A DNA stretch of 64,000 nt, taken from assembly GCA_936432065.2 (NCBI GenBank), contig OW386285.2:41595920-41659919 (forward strand), in the 5' to 3' direction. The notes beneath the pieces are model-generated. The model made no database searches. It was not told the DNA's origin and saw nothing but the letters and a program-made list of their open reading frames with translations. Position numbers and translations under genes: made by a program. This document shows, one piece after another, positions 54,186-64,000 of this stretch (positions are counted from its first letter, which is position 1; the number at the start of each line of letters is the position of its first letter). The stretch comes from Rutpela maculata. Taxonomy: Eukaryota > Arthropoda > Insecta > Coleoptera > Cerambycidae.

Positions 54186-54315
54186 AGTATATTATTCAAC
54201 GAGCGGTAATATAGGTAATATCTCACGCAGATGAAAATTACAACACGAGCCGAAGGCGAGTGCTGTAATTCATCCAGTGAGTTTATTACCATTACCGCAA
54301 GTTGAATACTATACT
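54186..54315. repeat. Nested cruciform, 130 bp
   Basis: Outer arms GTATATTATTCAAC.AGCGG and GGTAATATCTCAC pair with GTGAGTTTATTACC and CCGCAAGTTGAATACTATAC. An inner hairpin AATTACAACACGAGCC-GAA-GGCGAGTGCTGTAATT (shown in halves) forms the tip. No coding capacity is present. A similar layout with tip GGTCTCGGCTTCGCCTCG is found at 62155-62271. Confidence 0.75.
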
Positions 54316-56779
54316 TTATCTACGATTATAACAATAAATAATAAATTGAGAAAATTTTGTTTAAATTACCTACTCAGTTTGTTTATTAATAAAATTAACT
54401 GTAAAATTTAATTTTTGTACACCCTTTTATATTCGTTGTCTTCAAAGATTTAGCCACCTTTAAGCGGAGGTAGAATGTGATTTTTAATCGAAATAGTGCA
54501 TAAACTGCTTGTAGACAAAAAATCAGCTTTGTAGATTAATATTCCGCGGCGGAAAATGCAAAACTTCTCCGCGAACTGCAATAGCCCGGAGCGCATATTC
54601 GGTCAAAAGTCTTGTTTTCTATGTTAGAGAAAAAATAGCGTCGGAAAGCTCAATCAATTCTCTTTACATAAGCTGTCTACAAATTTTTCGAAAAAAAAAT
54701 GATAATTATCGAGATATTCGAGGAAATGTAGGAAATTATACGTTTTCCTATGGAGTGTATGTAAATCTTAAAAAAATAATTTTTCTCAGAAACCTTTGTT
54801 TCGAAGGGCCAAGATTAACGGAGCGTCAAAGTCGTACATGATATTAAGTGAACATCGTATGTGAGATCGATTTCAGTTAATTACCGATTAATTACGGTGA
54901 CAAAATTGAGAAATTTTACCAAAAAAAAAGTCCCAAATCCCGCCCCGTCTAATTCCTTCATTTTTCCTTCAAAAATAAAAAAAGAATTTTAGCAAATTTA
55001 ATTCTATTTAAATTAACTAGAGTAGTCTTTTGGCGTAGAAGCCAAGATTAAAAAGTCGCCAACTGTAGAAGCTCAAAATTTGCGATTTTTTGCCATACAT
55101 GGCCAACATTTCAGTAGTTATCTCCGAAACGAAAAAAAAGAAAAAAACCAAAATTCTGATGGTGGCAAAAGATTCGTAGTGGAAAATACTCTTTGACCTT
55201 GTTTTTTATATCGAACTAACTCCCACCATTTCGGAGATATCTGCGAAAAATAAAAAAAAACAGCTTACATTTCGGAGCCGAAAAAATTGCAAAAACATGC
55301 AATCTCGACACGTTCATATTTCTCGAAAAACACCATTGGGGCGGCCGTACGATGTAGCGACGTAAAGAGGAAGTCTTCCAGATAAACCTGATCGTAAATT
55401 GCATGGCGAAATTCGAAAATTCGGCTCAGCACGTACGAATCAAAAGTAGCATTTTGTGACATTTCAGAAAATCTATCTCTTTTTGTAACGTGTTGTTTAA
55501 TTTTTTACTCATTTTTGCAACACTAGAAGTTTGGTAGACTTGCACTTTCATCAATGATATTGTTTAAGCTATAATGGGAAAAAAAATCTAGCTTTATAGA
55601 TATTAACGCGAAAAATCTGTCGCTACCTCCCTGGCTACCACCTTCGTGTGTCGCACTTTACGCCGATTAGACAGGCTAGGCATGGAGATAGAGGTGATTG
55701 GCTCTGTACCTAGCGTGAGTTATAATAACTCACGCTATTTGTTTGTGGATACTATTAATTGTTCAAAAGCAGTTCATTAATTAGTATATAACCTAATGAG
55801 AGTAGATGAAATCTTTTGCATAAACCTTGTGTCACCCGGATCAAAAAACTCTCATTGAAAAACTTTCGGGAATGGCTGCTTTGACATATAATACTATAAA
55901 TAATATTGTATACAGTATAATAGACCATCATTAAATACGTAAACAAAGTTTTAGCTAATTTCACGGATTTATTTTTTACCTTTCATTTTTAAGACGGATT
56001 TTCTTTCGCTTTCGTAAAAATTTTTCAAATTTTATTTTTTTCCACGCTATTTTTAATAAACCAAAAAAAAAGTTAAAAACCAATTCTACGCCCCAAAAAC
56101 GGGGAAAGCAACCTTAATATTGCAGTTTCTTGCCGACTTCATGAAACTCTGCAATAAAATTGTCTACAGAGCGTAGACTAACAGTCAGAGAAAGTAAATA
56201 AAAAATAAATAAATAATTTATTTGCTTCTTTATTTTATTTAATGTGCCAATTCTGGAATGGGTATGATACCGATAAAATATCGTATGTAATATACCAGTT
56301 CATTATTTAAACACACTACATGATATTATTGACAATGTATGGTTAATAATTCAACTGCACAGATGGTAAGTGAGAGTACATTCTATAATTTTAGGTTTTT
56401 GATCAAGGCTATATTGCAGTTCAACAGATCAAACCTGCTTTGTTGTGAGTTATAATTATCGTATACTGGATGAAACGGCAAATATTTCAGTATGATAATA
56501 TGAAGTGTTGAAAGACAGGAGTTAAGATATTGTTATGAAGGATTAAGACATGCAATGGGTATTAATAAACTGTTCAGTAAATATTTATTTTGTTTATTAC
56601 AAAATTGTAAGTGAGCAGTATTTAACAAAATTTTGCAAAATAAACAAATAGGAATTATCAGTAAAATAATACATGTTGCACAAAAGTTACTGCAGTATAA
56701 AGAGCAAGTTAAAAAAAATATCAGATACACAATATTTCATTCTAATTTGCCCAGTGAAAACAATAAACGTTCAGTAAAA
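54316..56779. other. Non-genic stretch, possible decayed foldback
   Basis: Phrases GGCGTAGAAGCC (55031) and TTCTACGCC (56084) resemble the terminal GGCGTAGAACCA of the 2.9-kb element at 58261. Text such as CGAGATATTCGAGG, typical of such foldbacks, fills 54600-55500. I could not match arms reliably. GC-richer sequence lies at 55320-55450 and 55620-55690. Open frames on the minus strand at 55216-55462 overlap each other and have no motifs. Confidence 0.3.
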
Positions 56780-57079
56780 ACGAATAATAATAATAATAAT
56801 AATAATAACAACAATTTTAACAACAATAATAATATATAATATATATTATTTATAATATTATAATATTACTAAATTATTATATTATAAATATTAAATATAA
56901 TAAATTATTAAATATTAAATTATAATATTATTATAATATTAAGTATTATAATAATATTTAATAATAAATATTATAATAATATTTAATAATAATTTTTTCG
57001 TGAAAATGTCGGAAACAAGGGAGAACTGTCCAGAATCGCGTGAGCGAAAAAAAAAATAATAATAACAATAATAATAATC
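56780..57079. repeat. AAT/AAC microsatellite and AT-only tract
   Basis: (AAT)n with AAC interruptions at 56784-56838, then almost pure A/T text to about 57000, and a second (AAT/AAC)n at 57055-57078 directly before the RLE-LINE fragment. Frames rich in asparagine are translation artefacts. Confidence 0.9.
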
Positions 57080-57480
57080 GTCCTCGACCACCAACTCAAG
57101 ACAATGTTTGTCGTGGAGTTCTCGGCTCCTGCGGAGAACGACATTGTCTTGGAGGGGGAGGAAAAACGGACAAAATATCGAGATTTGCTCTTCGAACTCC
57201 GCAGACTCTATCCAGGCCATACTGTTAAGATAGTGGTACTGATCATAGGAGCCCTCGGTGGAGCGAGACACACACTGCTTTCGGAACTGAACATCATAAG
57301 GGCATGCCGAAACTCGGCAGAGATCTTGGCCGTTAGAATGCAGAATTCCCGGACCCAGTAGTCACTTACCCCACGGAGTTGGGGAGTGGCTACCGGTATT
57401 ACAAGCTCCCCTCTGTGAGGGTCGGAGCCACAGAGAAGGGTGACTGGTTTTTAACAAACAAAAAAATAATAATAATAATA
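57080..57480 (+). mobile_element. RLE-type LINE, copy A: endonuclease end and 3' UTR
   Basis: A 5'-truncated copy starts within the restriction-like endonuclease: LDHQLKTMFVVEFSAPAEND, GEEKRTKYRDLLFELRRLYP, VKIVVLIIGALGG, then a stop at 57359-57361. The P-D..E(F)...E-x-K-x2-K-Y pattern is that of the endonuclease of R2/R4/Dong-like elements. The 3' UTR contains inverse repeats (GTCACTT / AAGGGTGAC, CCCCACGG..GTTGGGG). The copy ends in an A-rich and (AAT)n tail (57454-57480). The same microsatellite precedes it, suggesting insertion into an AAT repeat. Confidence 0.82.
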
Positions 57481-57483
57481 CTA

Positions 57484-58240
57484 ATTACTCCATTGGAGTA
57501 ATCAAGAGGAGCTGCGACAACTCGATGTAGGAACTCGCAAAAAGATGCATTTCTATAGGAGTCTGCATCCTAAATCGTCCGTTCCATGGTTATATCTCCC
57601 ACGACATCGGGGAGACCGTGGTCTCTTGAGTTTGGAGAGTCTTCATAATAGGATGGTTCTGGATGGAGCCTGTAAGGTCATAAGGAGTTCGGATCCCCTC
57701 CTCTACATGGTCCTAGACCATGAAAGTGCAGAGGTAGGAGCCTTTTTGTTTAAGGCATCACGCAGAGCCGCCGATAAACTCGGTCTGGTCTTCGACGCTG
57801 AGCGGGTTAATAACGATTCTGTCGTCGAGTTGGAACCTGCACGGCAAAAAGCCCAAGTCAAAGCTGCTGAAATTAATCTAATTGTGCAGCTACACTCGGA
57901 TAAGCCATTGCATGGGGTCTTCTATGAAAATATAGAAGACCGCGGCTTATCCGAAAGGCTGAACTTTGCTTTCTTAAGGTCAGCCGGGCTGAAGTCTGAG
58001 ACCGCGGGATTCATAATGGCGTGCCAGGATGATATATTCAACACACTCGTCTATCGAAGTCGTGTCATGGGTATAGAGGTCCCTGATGTCAGCTGCAGGG
58101 CCTACCGCAGGGCGCCGGAGACATTAATGCATTTGCTGTCGGTTTGTCCAGTATATGTAGTCCCGGCCTATACCCAGAGGCACGACGCTGCATTACGAGT
58201 GCTTTATAGTAGAGTAAAATCTGGAAGTAAAGTCGCTTAG
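57484..58240 (+). pseudogene. RLE-type LINE, copy B part 1: RT thumb to CCHC
   Basis: The frame is open from 57485 to the TAG at 58238. LRQLDVGTRKKMHFYRSLHP, YLPRHRGDRGLLSLESLHNR and KVIRSSDPLLYMVLDHESAE are typical of the region after the RT core of R2-like proteins. FAFLRSAGLKSETAGFIMAC, YRSRVMGIEVPDVSCRAY, PETLMHLLSVCPVY and YTQRHDAALRVLY follow. The last part is the C-x2-C-x7-H-x4-C motif ahead of the endonuclease, with the second cysteine replaced by tyrosine (CRAY). After RVLY the protein text stops matching and the interruption begins. The continuation is at 61250. The copy starts directly behind the tail of copy A. Confidence 0.8.
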
Positions 58241-58260
58241 TTTTCGAGAAAAAAAAAACC

Positions 58261-61209
58261 GGCGTAGAACCAAACCAGACTTAGTGGGATTCTTAGTAAG
58301 ATAATCGTGTACACGAAATCGTTTTTTACGACATTTTTCGGTGGTCGAGAACTTTTTTATTTCGGAAAAACTCAAAAAAATAGATTTTTAATGAAATATG
58401 TTTTTTAACGTCTCCACCGCTATATCTCTGAAAATATTTGTGCTATCAAGCTATTTTTTTTTTAGATTAAAGTAGACACAATAGCGCTTCGAACAACGTC
58501 CCACGTGAACCCGATATATTTTTTTTTAAGTTGGTAAAATAATAGGAAACTCAAACTTGTTATTTTCAGTAACGTAATTTTAGGCAATCGAGAAAAAAGT
58601 TTATTTATGAAAATTTGTATATACATGCTGCGTACAAATTGAAGCCAATAGTTGAAAAAAGTTTTTAGGATAAAAATTTTTCATGTCCCGTTCATAGTAT
58701 TGAGTCAGCGATTTTTTTTAACGGGCCAAAGTCATATTCTTGCGCGCTCGGCTGTAGCAAGCCTGCCGACTGCAACGATCTGACGATCCCGGCCGGGGTG
58801 TATATAATAGTTTAACTTATATCAATAGGTACAAAACCAGTAGTGATCAAAAGCATCTAGGGGATCAATATTATTGTTCAATATTTCATATATTGTACAG
58901 TAGTATTGATCATATGTTGTTAATATTAAGAAATTGTATAATAAATATTAAATAGTCTCCTTTTAATAATAAAAAGACAGGTGGTGGTAGTAGTACAGTA
59001 CCTAGAGGTAAAAAAAACTTCGAAGTAATGTCATATTGAACGGATTTCGTTCATTTTTGGCAGTATAACAGTAAATGTTTCGCAGAAAAGTTTCTATATT
59101 GAGCGGGGGCTTGTTAATTTATAGGGGGTGGATGCCACCCACTTTGAGGGGGCGGCACTTAAAAAATATATGAAGTACAATCATATTTTAAGAAGAAAAG
59201 GTTCTATGCAATTTTTCACATAAATTGAAGTTTTTAAGTTATAACGACTTCAAAATTGCGATTTTAGCTTAAAAAAAGGTATTTCTAAACGGCTTTCGTC
59301 AAGTATCTCAAAAAGTATTACTTTATCGAAAAAACGTTATATTACAGAAAGTACAAACTGGGAATTAATTATATTTTTTGTTTATTGATGTAGGATTAAT
59401 ATTTCGGAGATATTTAAGTTTACATTTGGCATCCAAGTGTTCGTAAGATAACTATTTAGAGTGAGAGTTAAATATCTCAGAAACTGTGACACCTACGCCA
59501 AGGATACTAATAGATACAATAATAGGTTATTAATTAAGCTCTTAACTATTTTTTTATTTGTTTATGTAGCATAAAAAACAAAGAAGTTATGACCGAAGCA
59601 ATGTCCGTCTACACATTATTTTAATAACAACGTCGCCATTTTGTTACTGTAATTAGCCAGTAATTAAAAAAAAAATTAATTTCAAACACGGTTTCTCATT
59701 AATATACAGCATGACGTAGATGCTCAAATTTTTTGGTTCGTATACAGCACTTGCTTTAGAAAAAATACAGTTTAAACTATAAAGGTATTTTCGATAAAAC
59801 GTATTTTTTTTCCTATTCCAAATATCTCAATAAATATTAGTTTTGTTCAAAAATGTGTAGAGACCAAAAATAAAGCTCCTAAACTAATAATAATGAATTT
59901 CGCTTGTTTATTTATTTACATAGATTTAATAGTTTCGGAGATATGAGTTTATTTTTAAGAAAACATTTAAGAAAAACAAATGGCATCCGAACGTTCATAA
60001 GACGAAAAATGCGGTTTAAATGTTAAATACCTCAGAAATTGTGACGCATGCTAAGAAAGGAAATTAAAGACAATTAATTGCGCTTTCAAATTATTTTTTA
60101 CTCGTTTTGTTACTCTAATTAGCCAATAATCTAAAAAAATTATCTCAAACACAGTTTTTCGTTAAAATGTATGTCTTTTTTGCTCATTTAAAGCACTTGC
60201 TTTAGAAAAAAAATGCATTTAAACTTTAAAGGTAATTTGGAAACCCTGGGATACCAAATATAAACTTAAATATTTCCGAAATTATTAATCCTACATCAAT
60301 AAACAAAAAATATAATTAATTCCCAGTTTGTAGGGTGCTTTCTGTAATTGGTCTATAACATTTTTTCGATAAAGTAATACTTTTCGAGATACTTGACGAA
60401 AGCCGTTTGAAAACACCTTTTTTAAAACCTTTTATTTTAAGCTAAAATCGCAATTTTGAAGTCGTTATAACTTAAAAACTATCAATTTATGTGAAAAATT
60501 GCATGGAACCTTTTCTTCTTAAAATTTGATTCTATTTCAGCTTCAATAAATATATATATATTTTTTCAATAAATATATATACATTTTTTCTGAATGATAT
60601 CTAATTTTTTAGATGACAGTAAGCAACTCCACCCCAACCTAGAATGCCATATATTAATCTAGATTCAACTAACGCTACTTCTACGCGATCTGACCAACCT
60701 GCATGCGAGGTGTATTAATTGCGTCCCAATGTCGCGTTTAGCGCTGATTAAAAAAATCGCTGTTGCCAAACGGTACACTTTAGGCAAAAACATATTTTTT
60801 CAAAAACTTTTGTGATTATTAGGCTTTATTTTCTTCGCTGCATGTATGCAAATATTTTCAAAAATAAAAAAGTTTATCGATTGGTGAAGATTTCAATACA
60901 CAAAATATGTATTTTTAGTTTATTTGATTTTTAGAGAAATGAAAGTGCGAATTGTGCCCAAACCGTTTATATTGGTAAAAGCGCTACAGTGTGTGCTTTA
61001 ATTTGACACAAAACAAATTTCGGTACCTTTAATAGTTTTAAAGATATGGCGGTGGAAACAAAAAAAAACAATTTTCTTTAAAAATACATTTTTTTCACTT
61101 TTTATTGATTTAAAAAGTTCGAGACCACAAAAAAATGTCGTAAAATATGATTTCATATGCCCGGTGACATACTCAAAAAAACCTAATATGTTTAAACTGG
61201 TTCTACGCC
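58261..61209. mobile_element. 2.9-kb foldback element with GGCGTAGAACCA ends
   Basis: GGCGTAGAACCA (58261) and TGGTTCTACGCC (ending 61209) head inverse arms that remain similar for about 190 bp (TTTTACGACATTTTT, GGTGGTC.GAACTTTTT, TCCACCGC.ATATCT). A second inverse pair, 59160-59440 and 60240-60530, is stronger (CAAATTGCGATTTTAGCTT-like, GTCAAGTATCTC, TAATTATATTTTTTGTTTAT, TTGATGTAGGATTAAT). Between them a segment is duplicated directly (59440-59800 and 59985-60235). Runs of A flank both ends and may hide the target duplication. There is no ORF. It interrupts the RLE-type LINE copy B. Confidence 0.8.
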
Positions 61210-61249
61210 AAAAAAAAAAAACGACACGATAGACTTAAGAAATCGCTGC

Positions 61250-61556
61250 TCTATTATTATCACTTAAGGCACTCGCATGGGATAAACGAGACACCAGTGC
61301 TGCCGCACGCTCCGGGGGATATTGAGTCCGTTGTGGGAAATGAAAAGTGTCTAATTTATTGGAACTACTCGTTTCCCACCGTCAGGTAAATACAAGCTAA
61401 TAAGCCTGACGTGGTCCTCCTCGACCACCAACTCAAGACAATGTTTGTCGTGGAGTTCTTAGCTCCCGAGGAGAATAACATTGTCTTGAAGGAGGAGGAA
61501 AAACGGACGAAATGTCGAGATTTGCTCTTCGAGCTCCACAGGCTTTACCCTTCAAA
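61250..61556 (+). pseudogene. RLE-type LINE, copy B part 2: endonuclease
   Basis: It reads LYYYHLRHSHGINETPVLPH, APGDIESVVGNEKCLIYWNY and SFPTVR. An in-frame TAA follows (61387-61389), then IQANKPDVVLLDHQLKTMFV, VEFLAPEENNIVLKEEEKRT, KCRDLLFELHRLYP. P-D (61405-61410), the following acidic positions and E-x3-K mark the restriction-like endonuclease. It overlaps copy A from LDHQLK onward and picks up where part 1 ends (VLY / YYHL). The sequence leaves the family after LYP at about 61553. The internal stop and missing 3' end make it dead. Confidence 0.82.
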
Positions 61557-61600
61557 AATGTTAATTTTCTATTTTATTTTGACTGGTTTTAGAAAAAAAT

Positions 61601-61706
61601 AGTGTATGCAACTCACATTTAATGGCTATTAAGACACTCGCATTCATTATAATTCTCATGCTCGTGTCTTAATAGCCATTATTAAATGGTCGTTGCATAA
61701 TATACT
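61601..61706. repeat. Hairpin element within 61.6-61.7 kb
   Basis: TTAATGGCTATTAAGACACT and CGCAT pair inversely with ATGCTCG and TGTCTTAATAGCCATTA around a 14-nt loop. The outer flanks ATGCAACT / CGTTGCATAA and ATAGT / ACTATT extend the stem imperfectly. It lies just after the point where RLE LINE copy B ends. Confidence 0.75.
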
Positions 61707-62154
61707 ATTTTCTACTACCGTCTATATAAATGACCGTTGCAACTCTAGCAACATGCGCGATAACAAAATATTACCTGGTTGCTAAGGCGTTGCTAGCTAC
61801 GACAGTAGAACTTTCGTGGTCAGGGCGGAAAAATAAGAAAAAACAAATTTTAACGCTTCATAAGTTTGGATTTCTTGGAGTAAAGTGAGGCACAAGAAAT
61901 ATTGGCGGCTTCTTGTACCCCATTTTCATCGCCACCAAACATATTTGTTTATTTTAGTTTGAAACCACCAGAAATTAAAATGTTTAACATAAGCCTCGAT
62001 GACAGATAGTAAATGTTTCGTTGGCATGCAAACAATTTTCACAGATAGCCTCCTAAACTATAAAATGTATTAAAAACGTCAATTAATTTTATGAAATAAT
62101 AAATATTAAATTATTAAATCCCATGATATCTTCCTGTAGTAGAAAAATATAATA
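61707..62154. other. Short non-genic stretch
   Basis: It contains GTTGCAACTCTAGCAACATG and TTGCTAAGGCGTTGCTAGC, weakly inverse to each other. No gene is seen. Confidence 0.35.
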
Positions 62155-62271
62155 CATTACACGTTGTGAAAGCCCTTTTAGGTGTTCGGTGTTTTTTGAA
62201 AGGTCTCGGCTTCGCCTCGACCATTCAAAAATCACATCACACCTAAAAGTAGACTTTCGCATCTAGTAATG
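62155..62271. repeat. Nested cruciform, 117 bp
   Basis: CATTAC..GTGAAAG pairs with CTTTCGCATCTAGTAATG. CTTTTAGGTGT and GTTTTTTGAA pair with TTCAAAAATC and ACACCTAAAAG. The tip GGTCTCGGC-TTC-GCCTCGACC forms a GC-rich hairpin. The architecture matches 54186-54315. Confidence 0.75.
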
Positions 62272-63179
62272 TGAATAACGCTGGCGCTGTGAGCGACAGA
62301 AAAAGTAATATCCATAGCAACGCGTATTTTATTTAATACGCCCGCCATGCGATATTAACACAATGCGTTTTTGGTGGTGAAATTCGAGATTTTTTGTCTG
62401 TATTTTTTTTTGTAGCTAATCGACATTTGAAGAAAAAATAGCATGTAATTTTTCTGTCTAGAGGCTCTGTTATAATGTAACTAATTAAACAGATACTTAT
62501 AAATATCTAATAAGGCTTTTCTTTATAATAATAGGTATACGTGCTCATAAAAAATATAAAGAACCTTTTCCCTTCATCTTAATATAATCTACTTTTAGAT
62601 CAGCTTCTAATGCCCTTATAAAATTAGAATACCCTTTAAAAGTGACGCCAGATAATAAGCTAATAATACACTTCTAGAATTGCTGCGGCACTTAAAAACA
62701 ATAATACACTCCCTAGGCGTCCTAACTACATTGACGGGCGAGATGAAAAATATCCCGGTTCACCAATTTTAACTGACAAGTACGGTTCCTTTAAACTCGA
62801 CCCCGTTGTTAAGAAAATTGGCTGACAAATTGGTTTTTTAAAGAGGTGCTTATGAGGGTTAAGAGCTGAAGGCAAAATATAACATTAATCTCGACAATCT
62901 AGATTTGTCCCTAAGTGAATATTTCATGAGGCCGAAATAGATTTGGGCAATCTATTTGCTTATAATGCATTCTGAAACGTAGCTGGTTCCCTTCGAACAA
63001 ATAAGTGGACAAATGACATCTCATATTTAGAAAACTCATAGATCATAGAATGGCGCTTATTTATGTTCAACTTGTTATATTTTATATAAAAAAGGAGGTA
63101 CTTAAGTTTACCACTAACTGAAACAAATATGTGCTAAGTACGTGCTTCAAGTAAAATAATCTAAGGGAATATACTGAGG
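62272..63179. other. Non-genic stretch with a coding-like relic
   Basis: At 62672-62823 the + strand is open for about 50 codons with protein-like composition (PRRPNYIDGRDEKYPGSPIL, TDKYGSFKLDPVVKKIG) and ends in TGA. Further short pieces follow in other frames (NKWTNDISYLENS near 63000). I do not recognise the family. It could be a decayed gene or part of the neighbouring LINE. Confidence 0.3.
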
Positions 63180-63828
63180 GCACATACTGGTCGAATATTT
63201 TCTATACAGCGCCATGCCATTAGATCGATGTGTTTTATGGGTTTTAGAGAGGATGTTAGAGAGAAATTTAAGGATTTAAAAATTTTAACTTTGCCCTCTG
63301 TGTATATTTATGAATGTCTTTTGTTTGTTAAAATGAACTTAAATCAATATAGTCTTGTAAGTGATATACATTCGCATAATATCAGAAATAATGGTCACAT
63401 TAAAATAAATTATATAAGACTAAACCACAGTCGAGGTGCCAAAAATTATTACGGACCATTATTTTTTAATAAACTACCAAAGACAATTATAAATCTAGAT
63501 TTTAAGAGATTCAAACAAAAGATAAAAGGAATTCTTACAGAAAATGCATTTTATAATTTTGATGAGTTCTTAAATGCTGACATAAATTATTAATTTTAAT
63601 TTGCTATGACAGTGTATCTTTTGTATAATATGTAACCAAGTACGTATATTTTTTGTTCGTAATTATGCATGTTTTCTAGATTTTATGTTTTATATTAAGT
63701 TTTATATATATCTCAATGTATGTATGTACCAATTTTTAATTTTTAAACATTGTATATTATATTGACGTGTCTGATTGTGTAATTACACTGAAAAGGCAAA
63801 TAAAGAATTTGAATTTGAATTTGAATTA
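63180..63828 (+). mobile_element. CR1-like LINE 3' end with GAATTT-repeat tail
   Basis: An open frame to 63593 reads HTGRIFSIQRHAIRSMCFMG, LKILTLPSVYIYECLLFVKM, SHNIRNNGHIKINYIRLNHS, YYGPLFFNKLPKTIINL and FKQKIKGILTENAFYNFDEF. This is the C-terminal domain after the RT of CR1-like elements, the same kind as at 45449-45712 (ILTAPAIYIY, YNKLPAHV, EFL). The 3' UTR has AATAAA at 63799-63804 and ends in three to four copies of GAATTT/TTGAAT (63805-63828). The 5' part is missing, as expected for a truncated LINE insertion. No stop interrupts the retained part, so it is fairly young. Confidence 0.85.
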
Positions 63829-64000
63829 GAAGTAATAAATAAACTAATAGTAATTTTTCGTCTCACCCTCCAATGTAGTTAAGTACAGGGAGTGTTCTGA
63901 AGTACTGGAGAAACTTTATGTTACTGTAATATTCCACTAGTTATTTGGAAATAACTGAGTGTATATTATGGTTAGAATCGGCGCAACCATAACTTGCTTC

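Noticed and set aside
56633..57228. Open frames with long asparagine runs near 56.8 and 57.05 kb
   Set aside because: They translate AAT/AAC microsatellites. No protein family signal, and the second is out of frame with the real LINE fragment.
1..64000. CRISPR array or bacterial defence locus
   Set aside because: Tandem units found are 240 bp or microsatellites. No short regularly spaced repeats and no prokaryotic genes are present.

Overview
This window looks like repeat-rich, AT-rich nuclear DNA of an arthropod, most likely an insect. The basis is eukaryotic non-LTR retrotransposons, Penelope-like elements, DNA transposons with 8-bp duplications, SINEs and rRNA-derived fragments, with no bacterial gene organisation. 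I recognise no intact host gene. Nearly every coding signal belongs to a mobile element, intact or decayed. Many other open frames are palindromic arms of inverted-repeat elements.

Layout: 0-12 kb holds short inverted-repeat (MITE/foldback) elements, a 28S rRNA pseudogene (about 7.1 kb) and a 5S rRNA-derived SINE with a perfect 12-bp duplication (10.2 kb). An element at 12.6-13.8 kb carries a decayed accessory ORF. At 15.0 kb there is a candidate HDV-like ribozyme fold. The centrepiece is a full-length, apparently intact LOA/I-type LINE at 16078-21481. It has a candidate HDV-like self-cleaving ribozyme at its exact first base, ORF1 with a DUF4780-like region, and ORF2 with endonuclease, reverse transcriptase, RNase H and a CCHC motif. 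It ends in an (AATCT)n tail and is bounded by a perfect 13-bp target-site duplication. It lies antisense inside a Penelope-like GIY-YIG pseudogene.

23-31 kb carries decayed LINE pieces (RTE-like, CR1/Jockey-like, I/R1-like), GGAAAGTTTCC repeats and a tRNA-type SINE. 34-37.9 kb holds a hAT-type MITE full of TGTTTAAAACA motifs. Next to it is a nearly complete hAT-like DNA transposon (34873-37834) with 15-bp terminal inverted repeats and a perfect 8-bp duplication. Its transposase frame is broken only once, in an A-run. 39-56 kb has a second tRNA-type SINE, a hairpin MITE, a second Penelope remnant, two LINE 3' ends, an inverted pair of about 0.7-kb repeats, a 240-bp tandem repeat and a nested cruciform.

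56.8-61.6 kb contains two tandem 5'-truncated copies of an RLE-type (R2/R4/Dong-like) LINE sitting in AAT microsatellite. The second copy is split by a 2.9-kb foldback element. The window ends with cruciforms and a CR1-like LINE 3' end with a (GAATTT)n tail. The intact pieces should act within their own elements: ribozyme release of the RNA 5' end, ORF1 RNP formation and ORF2 target-primed reverse transcription for the LOA element, and TIR/TSD cut-and-paste for the hAT element.
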